Shown here piece by piece: positions 1-6,969 of a DNA stretch of 64,000 bases. Source of the DNA: Pseudomonas cichorii (GTDB lineage: Bacteria > Pseudomonadota > Gammaproteobacteria > Pseudomonadales > Pseudomonadaceae); the NCBI RefSeq assembly GCF_015471405.1, contig NZ_BLVZ01000008.1, positions 1 through 64,000 on the forward strand, given 5' to 3'. Below the pieces are notes generated by a model, which had not been told where the DNA came from, ran no database searches, and saw only the letters and a list, made by a program, of their open reading frames with translations. Made by a program: the position numbers and the translations under genes. The stretch's first letter is position 1; each line of letters begins with the position of its first letter.

Positions 1-147
1 TAGTCATGGGACGCACCGCTGCGTGCGTCTTCAGCGGATACCTGGAGGTGAAGAGTGATGAAGCGAGGAGCCTGGTAAACGAGCATGAACATCCCTTGTT
101 CCCTGATGGTTGCCGAGCGACTTCGCTCGGACGTGGGAACGGTCTGT

Positions 148-163
148 ATCAAGAGTCATGCCT
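148..163 (-). promoter_or_regulatory. putative sigma-54 promoter reading off the left edge
   Basis: Read on the minus strand, these 16 bases are AGGCATGACTCTTGAT, close to the sigma-54 consensus TGGCAYG-N4-TTGCW; the GG and the G of the -12 element have the correct spacing, but the -12 C is an A. It would transcribe leftward toward a gene beyond position 1. The clustered palindromes at 247-370 lie about 90-220 bases upstream of it, the usual position for enhancer sites. The leader between here and the edge holds two hairpins (113-130 and 10-29). The target gene is not visible, so this is inference. Confidence 0.35.
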
Positions 164-246
164 GTTAATTTTTCTACATATAAATCAATAGTTTAAATTT
201 AAAACCCATAAAAACTGGTTATTTTTCATACAAAAATCCCGAAAAA

Positions 247-370
247 GTGCGCAAGCCCGTGCGCACCTGCGCAATATCTTGCGCAGCTGGTCGAAGAGCC
301 CTGTTGATAAGGCTTGGAGGGGGTTTCAGGGGTGTTTTATCAAGGATGGGGTGCGCAGATATTTGCGCAT
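247..370. promoter_or_regulatory. cluster of three TGCGCA-N6-TGCGCA palindromes
   Basis: Three dyads share the same architecture: 247-266 (GTGCGCA-N6-TGCGCAC), 267-286 (CTGCGCA-N6-TGCGCAG) and 351-370 (GTGCGCA-N6-TGCGCAT). The first two abut exactly, with centres 20 bases apart; the third centre is 84 bases further, about eight helical turns. The repetition and phasing argue for binding sites of one dimeric regulator, probably an enhancer-binding activator acting on the sigma-54-like promoter at 148-163. I cannot name the regulator. Confidence 0.5.
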
Positions 371-394
371 CAAGGCTTAATGCCTGCGCTCATC

Positions 395-427
395 AAAAAG
401 CTCGATGCCTGGAGCATCGAGCTTTTT
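395..427. terminator. bidirectional intrinsic terminator
   Basis: A perfect 14-base stem (395-408 with 414-427) closes on a 5-base loop and is flanked by A and T runs on both sides, so it can stop transcription in either direction. On the minus strand it lies just after the 28-residue peptide gene (stop at 437). Confidence 0.8.
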
Positions 428-436
428 GAGCGTGCG

Positions 437-523
437 TTAGAAAACCAGCTTGAACAGCGCAATGACCACGATCAAACCAATCAGGAAAATGATGCCGACG
501 GTGCCACCCAAAAACTTGAGCAT
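437..523 (-). CDS. 28-residue single-pass membrane peptide
   Basis: This short frame starts ATG at 523 behind a GGAGATACC ribosome site and ends in TAA. The product begins MLKFLGG, is almost wholly hydrophobic through its middle (Ile/Leu/Val/Gly from about residue 8 to 24), and ends in a Lys followed by Leu-Val-Phe. It therefore looks like a single transmembrane helix with a Lys near each end. A strong terminator follows 10 bases after the stop, which supports a real transcription unit. Very short membrane peptides of this sort are commonly left unannotated. I do not recognise a function; possibilities are a regulator of a membrane complex or a stress peptide. The evidence for being a gene is the ribosome site, hydrophobic pattern and terminator together. 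Confidence 0.65.
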   Translation of the reverse strand: MLKFLGGTVGIIFLIGLIVVIALFKLVF

Positions 524-728
524 TTGGTATCTCCATAAATGAATGCCTCAAATTAGGGACCTCGGTGTTCGGCAGTCGTTTCTTATATTTTTTACATATC
601 AGGCCAACGGCGGGTTATCCAAAATCCGATAAAACTTTCTCCGCATTCATTACTCACACCTATTGATGATCCCGCCGAGCCCTTCACCAAGAGCGGGACG
701 CATACCTGATGAACCATGGAGATAAATC

Positions 729-1262
729 ATGATTTCTGCACCCCAGCTATCCGATGTCAGCAGCCTGCGTGAACGTGCCCGCCACAACGTTGAGAACGGT
801 GCCGTCACCGAAGGGTATAGCGCGGACCGGGAAACCATCCTGCGTTTGCTCAATGAGTCGCTAGCGACCGAGCTGGTCTGCGTACTGCGCTACAAACGTC
901 ACTACTTCATGGCGAACGGGCTGAAGGCGAGCCTGGCGGCAGACGAGTTTCTGGAGCATGCGCAGCAGGAAGCCGAGCACGCCGACAAACTGGCTGAGCG
1001 TATTGTGCAGCTGGGCGGCGAGCCGGAGTTCAACCCGGACACCCTGTCGAAGAACTCTCATGCCCAATACGTTGCAGGCAAGACCCTCAAGGAAATGGTC
1101 TATGAGGATCTGGTTGCCGAGCGCATTGCCATCGACAGCTACCGTGAAATCATTCAATACATCGGCGAATCGGACCCGACTACCCGTCGCATCTTCGAAG
1201 ACATCCTGGCCCAGGAAGAAGAGCATGCGGATGACATGGCCGATATCCTGAACGACCTGTAA
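729..1262 (+). CDS. ferritin-like diiron protein (bacterioferritin-related)
   Basis: A 177-residue four-helix-bundle protein of the ferritin-like superfamily, likely binding and oxidising iron in the cytoplasm. Diiron ligands are visible as Glu48 in the first helix (LATELV), an ExxH pair Glu81/His84 in the second (QEAEH), a Glu in VAERIAID of the third, and a second ExxH near the C terminus (EEEH). Length and motifs resemble the 'probable bacterioferritin' proteins of pseudomonads (PA4880 type) more than true Bfr, which is about 155 residues with a heme Met, or Dps. The start follows GGAG at 718-721. It is a single-gene unit: a long palindrome follows its stop. I saw no clear Fur box upstream. 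Whether it stores iron or protects against peroxide cannot be told from sequence. Confidence 0.85.
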   Translation: MISAPQLSDVSSLRERARHNVENGAVTEGYSADRETILRLLNESLATELVCVLRYKRHYFMANGLKASLAADEFLEHAQQEAEHADKLAERIVQLGGEPEFNPDTLSKNSHAQYVAGKTLKEMVYEDLVAERIAIDSYREIIQYIGESDPTTRRIFEDILAQEEEHADDMADILNDL

Positions 1263-1277
1263 ATCTTCAAAACACCG

Positions 1278-1326
1278 TCGCGAGCAAGCTCCCTCCCACG
1301 ATCTGTGGGAGGGAGCTTGCTCGCGA
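1278..1326. repeat. REP palindrome, family A
   Basis: Perfect 22-base arms (1278-1299 and 1305-1326) around a 5-base loop, core TCGCGAGCAAGCTCCCTCCC. It sits between the convergent ferritin-like gene and asmA-like gene and may also act as a transcription barrier. Related copies lie at 43936-43996 and 60769-60831. Confidence 0.85.
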
Positions 1327-1348
1327 CAGGTCAGGTGAAGTATCAGTT

Positions 1349-3415
1349 TCACTTCACGGTCTTGGGTGCCTTGCCCGCCCTCATCTGCTCCAGCAATGGC
1401 CCGCACTGATTCGGTGTGCTGTCGCCAGTGGCGACCAGTGCCAGCAGCCCCGCCGCAGGACCGACCGTAGCGCCCAGCAACACCATGCCCGCTCCGCGCA
1501 ACAGCAATGGGCCTGATTGCACGCCGGCATTGGGGCTGGCGAACGGGCCATTCACATAGAGTGGCGAACGCAGCGAGAACACCCTGAAGCCCTTGGACTC
1601 GGGGTTGATCTTCAGGTCCAGTTGTTCGGTCTTGAAGTTTGCGGTGCCGTCGATGTAGATGATTGCGTTCTCGGTATCGAACACGAACAGGCGGCTGGTG
1701 GCCAGACCGTCCTTGATGCCGAAGTCTGACGCGGCGCAGTTGATCTTCACGTCCTTGTCGCCGAACAGTTTGCCGACCACGTAGTTACCTACATTGAGCC
1801 CCGCGATTTCCATCAGGCCCTGGCTGATGGCTCCGTCGTTGACCAACATCTTCAAGTCGCCATTGGCCGTGCCCAACAGAGCCGCAACCGAGTTGCCACG
1901 GCCGCTGATATCGGCATCACCATTGAGCTCGCCGAAGCTGGTTTTCATGGGCTCGAAAGTCGGAAACAACTGCTTGAGCTTGAAGTTACGCGCCGACAGC
2001 CTGGCCCGGCCCTGCAACGGCTGGGTGCGGCCATCAAGACGGATTTCGGCATCCAGCTTGCCACCCGCCACACCAAAGCGCAGCGGCTGAAGGCTCAACT
2101 GGCCGTCATTGAGTAACAGATGCGTATACAGGTCTGTAAAGGGCAAGTCCGGGCTCTGTACGATGCGCTTGCCGGTGAACTCCACATCGGCATCCATCGC
2201 CCGCCAGCGGTCGGTCTGAAACTCTTCCACGGGCAGGACCTTGCCCTTGGGCTGTTTGCTCTCGCCACCGCGTTTTTTCTGCGCGGCATTGGAGTCAGCA
2301 CCAATCAGAGGCGCAAGGTCGCTGAACAGCAACTGGTTGGAAACCAATACCCCACTGAGCCTGGGCCGTGGCTGACTGGCCACAAAACTCAGGTCGCCAT
2401 GAATATCGCTGCTGCCGATCTTGCCGTTGAAGCCTTCGTAGCGGAAATTCGCTCCGGCAGCGTCGTGCAGTTTGGCGATCAAACGGCCATCCGTGGAATA
2501 GGGTGGAGAGTCCGGCAAGGCAACACCGGTCAATGGATAGAGGTGGCTCAGGCTTGTGCCGGACAGTTTCAGACGCAGGTCAAGCGCGCCAAGATTCTGC
2601 GGATCGGTCAGGGTTCCGGCAATGGCAATCTGCGTATCGCCGATCTTCAGATCGGCCTGCACCGGGAAAGGTTGCGTGGCGTCCTTCAAGGCCAGCAAAC
2701 CACCCACCTTGCCTGCACCATTTACCTTCTGCTCGTGATACTGCCCTTTGACCGACAGACCAAAGGCATAGTCCTGCGGGACAGCGCCCTTCTCCTGAGC
2801 CTTCTTCACCTCTTTGCTGCCGACGATGTCACCGAAAGGGATCGGCTTGCCCAGCATGTCGATCACCAGATCCAGCTGGGTCTTCAAGGTCTGGTCATTG
2901 AAGCTGACCAGCCCTTTGTCGAACTTGATCGCGCCGATATCCAGTACCCAGCTGGAGGGCTCAGCATCGGGGTCGGACTTGGGCAGATCGAATACCCAGT
3001 TGGCGCGACCATCGGCCAGACGCTCAAGCTTCGCTTCGGGACCGGTCAGGTCGATACGCGGAATCACAACCTCCTGCACCAGCAAAGGCAGCAGGGCAAG
3101 ACGAAACTCGACTTGCTTGAGCGTGACCATGTGCGGGGTTTTCGACCACTCGGGGTTGCCCAGGCTCAAGTCCTGAGCCACGAAATGCGGCCATGGCACC
3201 CAGGCGCGCCAGCCACCGGACTCCGGCTCTCGCTGCCAGAGGACAGCAAGGTTCCCGTTGATTGCGAACGGTCGATGCAGCGCTTCGCTGACTTTTTCGT
3301 TGAGTGTTGGCTTGATGCGGTTCCAATCGAAGGTGGCGATCACAATGACCAGTACGGCAAGCACCAATAACAACGTGGCACCTGTCCAGGCGAAAATCTT
3401 GCGGCTGCGCGTCAT
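1349..3415 (-). CDS. AsmA family inner-membrane/periplasmic protein
   Basis: A 688-residue member of the AsmA/TamB-like superfamily. These proteins are anchored in the inner membrane and extend through the periplasm; they are linked to lipid transport to, and maintenance of, the outer membrane. Visible features are an N-terminal membrane helix (about residues 9-29) followed by the typical AsmA start (FDWNRIKP, then a segment ending RPFAINGNLAV), long beta-rich central sequence, and the conserved C-terminal AsmA region with the SFGELNGDADISGRG segment. I chose ATG at 3415 because GGAG lies 11 bases before it; a longer upstream frame adds 36 residues that look non-coding. Transcribed alone, divergent from the desT-like gene. 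The specific lipid substrate is unknown. Confidence 0.85.
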   Translation of the reverse strand: MTRSRKIFAWTGATLLLVLAVLVIVIATFDWNRIKPTLNEKVSEALHRPFAINGNLAVLWQREPESGGWRAWVPWPHFVAQDLSLGNPEWSKTPHMVTLKQVEFRLALLPLLVQEVVIPRIDLTGPEAKLERLADGRANWVFDLPKSDPDAEPSSWVLDIGAIKFDKGLVSFNDQTLKTQLDLVIDMLGKPIPFGDIVGSKEVKKAQEKGAVPQDYAFGLSVKGQYHEQKVNGAGKVGGLLALKDATQPFPVQADLKIGDTQIAIAGTLTDPQNLGALDLRLKLSGTSLSHLYPLTGVALPDSPPYSTDGRLIAKLHDAAGANFRYEGFNGKIGSSDIHGDLSFVASQPRPRLSGVLVSNQLLFSDLAPLIGADSNAAQKKRGGESKQPKGKVLPVEEFQTDRWRAMDADVEFTGKRIVQSPDLPFTDLYTHLLLNDGQLSLQPLRFGVAGGKLDAEIRLDGRTQPLQGRARLSARNFKLKQLFPTFEPMKTSFGELNGDADISGRGNSVAALLGTANGDLKMLVNDGAISQGLMEIAGLNVGNYVVGKLFGDKDVKINCAASDFGIKDGLATSRLFVFDTENAIIYIDGTANFKTEQLDLKINPESKGFRVFSLRSPLYVNGPFASPNAGVQSGPLLLRGAGMVLLGATVGPAAGLLALVATGDSTPNQCGPLLEQMRAGKAPKTVK

Positions 3416-3640
3416 TGCACGACACTCCAAAAACCAGCGCCCCGGCCATGGTGCGCTGAATACGACATGTTCCTTCGACTGACAAAAGTGCCGAGGGTTT
3501 GCTCTGATAGGTAAATAGCCCAACAGGTTCCATCAAAGAAAAAGGTAGCTGCCTCGTGCCATCCCATCAAAAGCCTTTCGACGCATGCAAAGCTCATTTG
3601 CTAGAGTGCAGCACAGTCTAACCGCAGAAATGTGTACCTC

Positions 3641-4273
3641 ATGCTGCCCCGCGCCGAACAGAAACAACTGACCCGAAGAGCCTTGCTGGACGCCGCACAC
3701 CAGTTGATGGAAAGCGGGCGCGGTTTCGCCAGTCTGAGCCTGCGGGAAGTCGCGCGCACGGCAGGCATCGTGCCGACCGGTTTCTATCGTCATTTCGAAG
3801 ACATGGACCAGTTGGGGTTGGCGCTGGTCAGTGAAGTGGGCCAGACCTTTCGTGAAACCATTCGCCTGGTGCGCCATAACGAACTGGTCATGGGCGGTCT
3901 GATTCATGCGTCGGTGCAGATCTTTCTCGATCAGGTGGCGGCCAACCGTTCACAGTTCCTGTTTCTGGCCCGCGAGCAATATGGCGGCTCCCTCAAGGTG
4001 CGTCAGGCTCTGGGTGCCTTGCGCGAAGGCATCAGCGCCGACCTGACGACCGATCTGGCAAAAATGCCCAAGTGGAAGCACCTCGATGTCAAAGCTCTAT
4101 CGGTGATCGCCGACCTGGTTGTCAAAAGCGTATTCGCCATGCTGCCAGAGCTGATCGACCCGCCTTCGGCCACGCTAGCGGCCCATCTCACGCCCCAGGC
4201 CAAGATTACCCAGCAACTGCGATTCATCTTCATGGGCGCCAAGCACTGGAAAGGCCTTGGCAGCCATGACTGA
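3641..4273 (+). CDS. desT: TetR-family fatty-acid desaturation repressor, DesT/FabR type
   Basis: A 210-residue TetR-family regulator. The N-terminal helix-turn-helix (about residues 10-56, with SLREVARTAGIVPTGFYRHF) is followed by the ligand domain. The run LSLREVAR...FYRHFEDMDQLGLALV is close to FabR of enterobacteria and DesT of P. aeruginosa, which sense the saturated/unsaturated acyl-CoA balance and repress desaturase or fab genes. In P. aeruginosa desT sits next to ureE, as here. Unlike that locus, no desaturase operon (desCB) adjoins it, so its targets must lie elsewhere. Start choice is uncertain: ATG at 3641 aligns best with FabR, but a GTG at 3632 is in frame and no strong ribosome site is seen. 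Confidence 0.75.
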   Translation: MLPRAEQKQLTRRALLDAAHQLMESGRGFASLSLREVARTAGIVPTGFYRHFEDMDQLGLALVSEVGQTFRETIRLVRHNELVMGGLIHASVQIFLDQVAANRSQFLFLAREQYGGSLKVRQALGALREGISADLTTDLAKMPKWKHLDVKALSVIADLVVKSVFAMLPELIDPPSATLAAHLTPQAKITQQLRFIFMGAKHWKGLGSHD

Positions 4274-4320
4274 TGTTTCCGTCAGAAAAATCGCACCAGC
4301 GTGATACACAAACAAACCGC

Positions 4321-4337
4321 CGCACCATAATTGCGCA
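4321..4337. promoter_or_regulatory. possible NtrC-type enhancer upstream of ureE
   Basis: CGCACCATAATTGCGCA resembles the NtrC consensus TGCACCA-N3-TGGTGCA: the left half is nearly exact, the right half matches about four of six positions. It lies about 65 bases upstream of the sigma-54-like promoter at 4402-4417, a plausible enhancer distance. One degenerate site alone is weak evidence. Confidence 0.35.
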
Positions 4338-4401
4338 CTTAATTGACGCTTTTCTGGTCAGCCCTCCAATAGCTCCCGTCTTTTTTCGATTTCTGCACTG
4401 T

Positions 4402-4417
4402 TGGCAAGCCCCTTGCT
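4402..4417 (+). promoter_or_regulatory. sigma-54 (RpoN) promoter for ureEFGJ
   Basis: TGGCAAGCCCCTTGCT matches the consensus TGGCACG-N4-TTGCW with exact GG-N10-GC spacing. It lies 38 bases before the ureE start, so the transcript would begin around 4428. RpoN control fits nitrogen regulation of urease maturation. Confidence 0.6.
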
Positions 4418-4454
4418 CTGATTTGAAGCATCGCAATTAGCTGGAAGCTTTCTG

Positions 4455-4955
4455 ATGCTGGTGATTCATAAACGAATCGAGCCCCAACCCGAATGGGCCG
4501 CAGAACTGCATTTGAATTTCGAGGCACGTAGCAAAAGTCGCCTGCGCTGCTTCAGTGCCGAGAACGAAGACGTAGGATTATTCTTGCAACGCGGACAGCC
4601 GCCTCTTCATGACGGCGAATTCCTGCAAGCCGAAGATGGTCGCATCGTTCGTGTCTGTGCACGCCCGGAGCAGTTGTTGCACGTCACCTGCAACAGCACC
4701 TTTGAACTGACCCGCGCCGCCTATCACCTGGGTAACCGCCACGTTGCCCTGCAAGTGGGCGACGGCTGGCTGCGCCTGCTCGACGACTACGTGCTCAAGG
4801 CCATGCTCGACCAGCTCGGAGCAACGACAGAAACCATCGAGGCGCCCTTCCAGCCGGAGCACGGAGCTTATGGGGGCGGTCATCACCATTCACGCGCCGG
4901 TGAAGAAGACTTCAATTACGCGCCGCGCCTGCACCAGTTCGGCGTGCGCAAGTGA
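4455..4955 (+). CDS. ureE: urease accessory protein UreE, nickel metallochaperone
   Basis: A 166-residue cytoplasmic nickel carrier that hands Ni to the UreG-UreF-UreD complex for building the urease active site. The N-terminal peptide-binding domain (about 1-70) is followed by the metal-binding domain (about 75-140) with LHVTCN and AYHLGNRH typical of UreE, and a short His cluster near the C terminus (GGGHHHS) instead of the long His tail of Klebsiella UreE. First gene of ureE-ureF-ureG-ureJ; its stop overlaps the ureF start. The structural ureDABC genes are not in the window, as in P. aeruginosa where the two groups are separate. Confidence 0.95.
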   Translation: MLVIHKRIEPQPEWAAELHLNFEARSKSRLRCFSAENEDVGLFLQRGQPPLHDGEFLQAEDGRIVRVCARPEQLLHVTCNSTFELTRAAYHLGNRHVALQVGDGWLRLLDDYVLKAMLDQLGATTETIEAPFQPEHGAYGGGHHHSRAGEEDFNYAPRLHQFGVRK

Positions 4956-5626
4956 ACCGCGCCTGGGCGCTTTTGCGTCTGGCCAGCCCGCAGCTTCCGA
5001 TTGGCGGCTACAGCTATTCGCAAGGGCTGGAAATGGCTGTGGAGCAATCCATCGTGGTCGATCCGCAAACCGCTGCCCGCTGGATCGGCGATCAGTTGCT
5101 GTTCAACCTCGCCCGCTTCGAGGCTCCCTTGATGCTCGCCCACTGTACGGCGGCCGCCGAGGAAGATTGGGGCCAGTTGCTGCAACTGAGCGAACAGCAT
5201 CGCGCCAGCCGGGAAACCCGTGAGCTGCATCTGGAAAGCCGTCAGATGGGCTACTCCCTGCAACAGTTGCTCAACGGGCTGCCGGAGCTGGATCGCCCTG
5301 CCCGCCGTTTTCTGGAACAGACCGGCGAACCGCATCTGGCCCTCGGCTGGGCGCTCGCGGCACGGGCCTGGCAGATCAACCCACAGGACGCGCTGGCAGC
5401 CTGGCTGTGGAGCTGGCTGGAAAACCAGCTGGCGGTACTGATGAAAACCTTGCCACTGGGCCAGCAAGCCGCACAACGCCTGACCAGTGAACTGCTGCCC
5501 TTGTTGCAGCAGGCCCAACAAAACGCCACGGCTCAAGACATCCAGCACATCGGCAGCGCCGCCTTCGGCCTGTCACTGGCGAGCATGGCCCATGAACGTC
5601 AATACAGCCGGTTGTTCCGGTCCTAG
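4952..5626 (+). CDS. ureF: urease accessory protein UreF
   Basis: A 224-residue all-helical accessory protein that bridges UreD-bound apourease and the GTPase UreG, gating GTP hydrolysis and metal delivery. The N terminus carries the family signature [16 protein letters not shown] (residues about 11-26). It starts at a GTG that overlaps the end of ureE by 4 bases (GTGA), so the two are translationally coupled. No anomalies in length or motifs. Confidence 0.95.
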   Translation: MNRAWALLRLASPQLPIGGYSYSQGLEMAVEQSIVVDPQTAARWIGDQLLFNLARFEAPLMLAHCTAAAEEDWGQLLQLSEQHRASRETRELHLESRQMGYSLQQLLNGLPELDRPARRFLEQTGEPHLALGWALAARAWQINPQDALAAWLWSWLENQLAVLMKTLPLGQQAAQRLTSELLPLLQQAQQNATAQDIQHIGSAAFGLSLASMAHERQYSRLFRS

Positions 5627-5643
5627 CATCCATGGAGAACTCA

Positions 5644-6261
5644 ATGAACAGCCAACCTCTGCGTGTCGGTATCGGTGGCCCGGTCGGTTCCGGCAAGACC
5701 GCACTGACTCTGGCTCTGTGCCTTGCCTTGCGTGAGCGCTACAACCTGGCAGTCGTGACCAACGACATCTATACCCGTGAAGATGCCGACTTTCTGGTGC
5801 GTAACGAAGCTCTGGCACCGGAACGCATCATTGGCGTGGAAACCGGCGGCTGCCCGCACACGGCGATTCGCGAAGACGCCTCCATCAACCTGGAAGCCGT
5901 TGACCAGCTCAACCGCCGCTTCGAGGGGCTGGACCTGATCATTGTCGAGTCCGGTGGCGACAACCTGTCGGCGACCTTCAGCCCGGAGCTGTCGGACCTG
6001 ACGATTTATGTGATCGACGTTTCGGCTGGCGACAAGCTGCCGCGCAAGGGTGGCCCCGGCATCTGCAAATCCGACCTGCTGGTGATCAACAAGATCGACC
6101 TGGCACCACTGGTGGGTGCCTCGCTGGAAATGATGGATCGCGATACCAGGAAGATGCGTGGCGATAAGCCTTTCGTGTTCAGCAATCAGAAAACCGGCCA
6201 GGGTCTGGAAGAGATCATTGCCATTATCGAGCGCCAGGGTCTGCTGACGATCAACGCCTGA
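5644..6261 (+). CDS. ureG: urease accessory GTPase UreG
   Basis: A 205-residue SIMIBI-class GTPase that carries nickel and powers urease maturation. Visible motifs: P-loop GPVGSGKT near residue 10, the invariant metal-binding Cys-Pro-His in GGCPHTA, ESGGDNL, and the guanine-specificity motif NKID. I preferred ATG at 5644, which has GGAGAAC directly upstream, over the in-frame ATG at 5632, which would place the ribosome site inside the gene. It lies 17 bases after ureF. Confidence 0.95.
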   Translation: MNSQPLRVGIGGPVGSGKTALTLALCLALRERYNLAVVTNDIYTREDADFLVRNEALAPERIIGVETGGCPHTAIREDASINLEAVDQLNRRFEGLDLIIVESGGDNLSATFSPELSDLTIYVIDVSAGDKLPRKGGPGICKSDLLVINKIDLAPLVGASLEMMDRDTRKMRGDKPFVFSNQKTGQGLEEIIAIIERQGLLTINA

Positions 6262-6287
6262 ATTCAAACCTCCAAGGAAACCTGTTC

Positions 6288-6860
6288 ATGAACTACAAAA
6301 AAGCCCTCGGTGCCCTCGCCTTGCTGCTAACCCCGACCCTCGCTCTGGCGCACCCAGGCCATGGCGATAACGGCCTGATCGCGGGCCTCGGCCATCCGGT
6401 CGGTGGCCTGGATCACCTGCTGGCCATGCTGGCGGTCGGTTTGTGGGCCGCGCAACAACAAGGCGCCGCCCGCTGGGCACTGCCTTGCACCTTCGTGGGC
6501 ACCATGCTGATCGGTGGCCTGCTGGGCTTCGCTGGCCTGGAACTGCCTGCGCTGGAAAGCGGCATCTCGGCTTCAGTACTGGCGCTGGGCCTGGCCGTAG
6601 CGCTGGCTGTACGTCCGCCGCTGGCCCTGGCCGTTGTGGCCACGGCAGTGTTTGCGATGTTCCATGGCGTGGCCCATGGTCTTGAGCTGCCGGACATGTC
6701 CAGCCCATGGGCTTATGCGGCCGGTTTCGTGGTAGCAACGGCTGCATTGCATGCGGCTGGCTATGCAGTGGTGCGCGTACTGCCTCGGGCTGCTGCGCCG
6801 CTGGTAAGGATTGCAGGTGCGGCTTCGGCGGCAACCGGTGTCTGGTTGCTAGCAGGCTGA
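6288..6860 (+). CDS. ureJ: HupE/UreJ family membrane protein, putative nickel permease
   Basis: A 190-residue integral membrane protein with a cleavable-looking signal (to ALA, about residue 21) followed by the His-rich HPGHGD segment, GLDHLLAML and FHGVAHG motifs of the HupE/UreJ family, and about six hydrophobic segments. Family members promote nickel (or cobalt) entry for urease or hydrogenase; HPGHGD would be the metal-entry site. Its place 26 bases after ureG indicates nickel for urease. Confidence 0.88.
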   Translation: MNYKKALGALALLLTPTLALAHPGHGDNGLIAGLGHPVGGLDHLLAMLAVGLWAAQQQGAARWALPCTFVGTMLIGGLLGFAGLELPALESGISASVLALGLAVALAVRPPLALAVVATAVFAMFHGVAHGLELPDMSSPWAYAAGFVVATAALHAAGYAVVRVLPRAAAPLVRIAGAASAATGVWLLAG

Positions 6861-6870
6861 CAGGGGTTCT

Positions 6871-6924
6871 GTGGGAGCGAATTCATTCGCGAAAGGACAA
6901 TTCGCGAATAAATTCGCTCCTACA
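6871..6924. repeat. REP inverted pair, family B
   Basis: Two head-to-head copies of the GGAGCGAATTCATTCGCGAA unit, separated by about 7 bases, between ureJ and pqqF. Other copies are at 14464-14551, 29409-29446, 59857-59944 and a half copy at 62515-62536. Confidence 0.85.
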
Positions 6925-6969
6925 TCAATGCACCGTTAGCATGACGACTTGTTTTCTGTGGAAACGGTC

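Noticed and set aside
6..191. Small plus-strand frames at the left edge, including a 6-codon frame after GGAGG at 52-56
   Set aside because: Very short or unsupported; the region looks like a structured leader of a leftward transcript.
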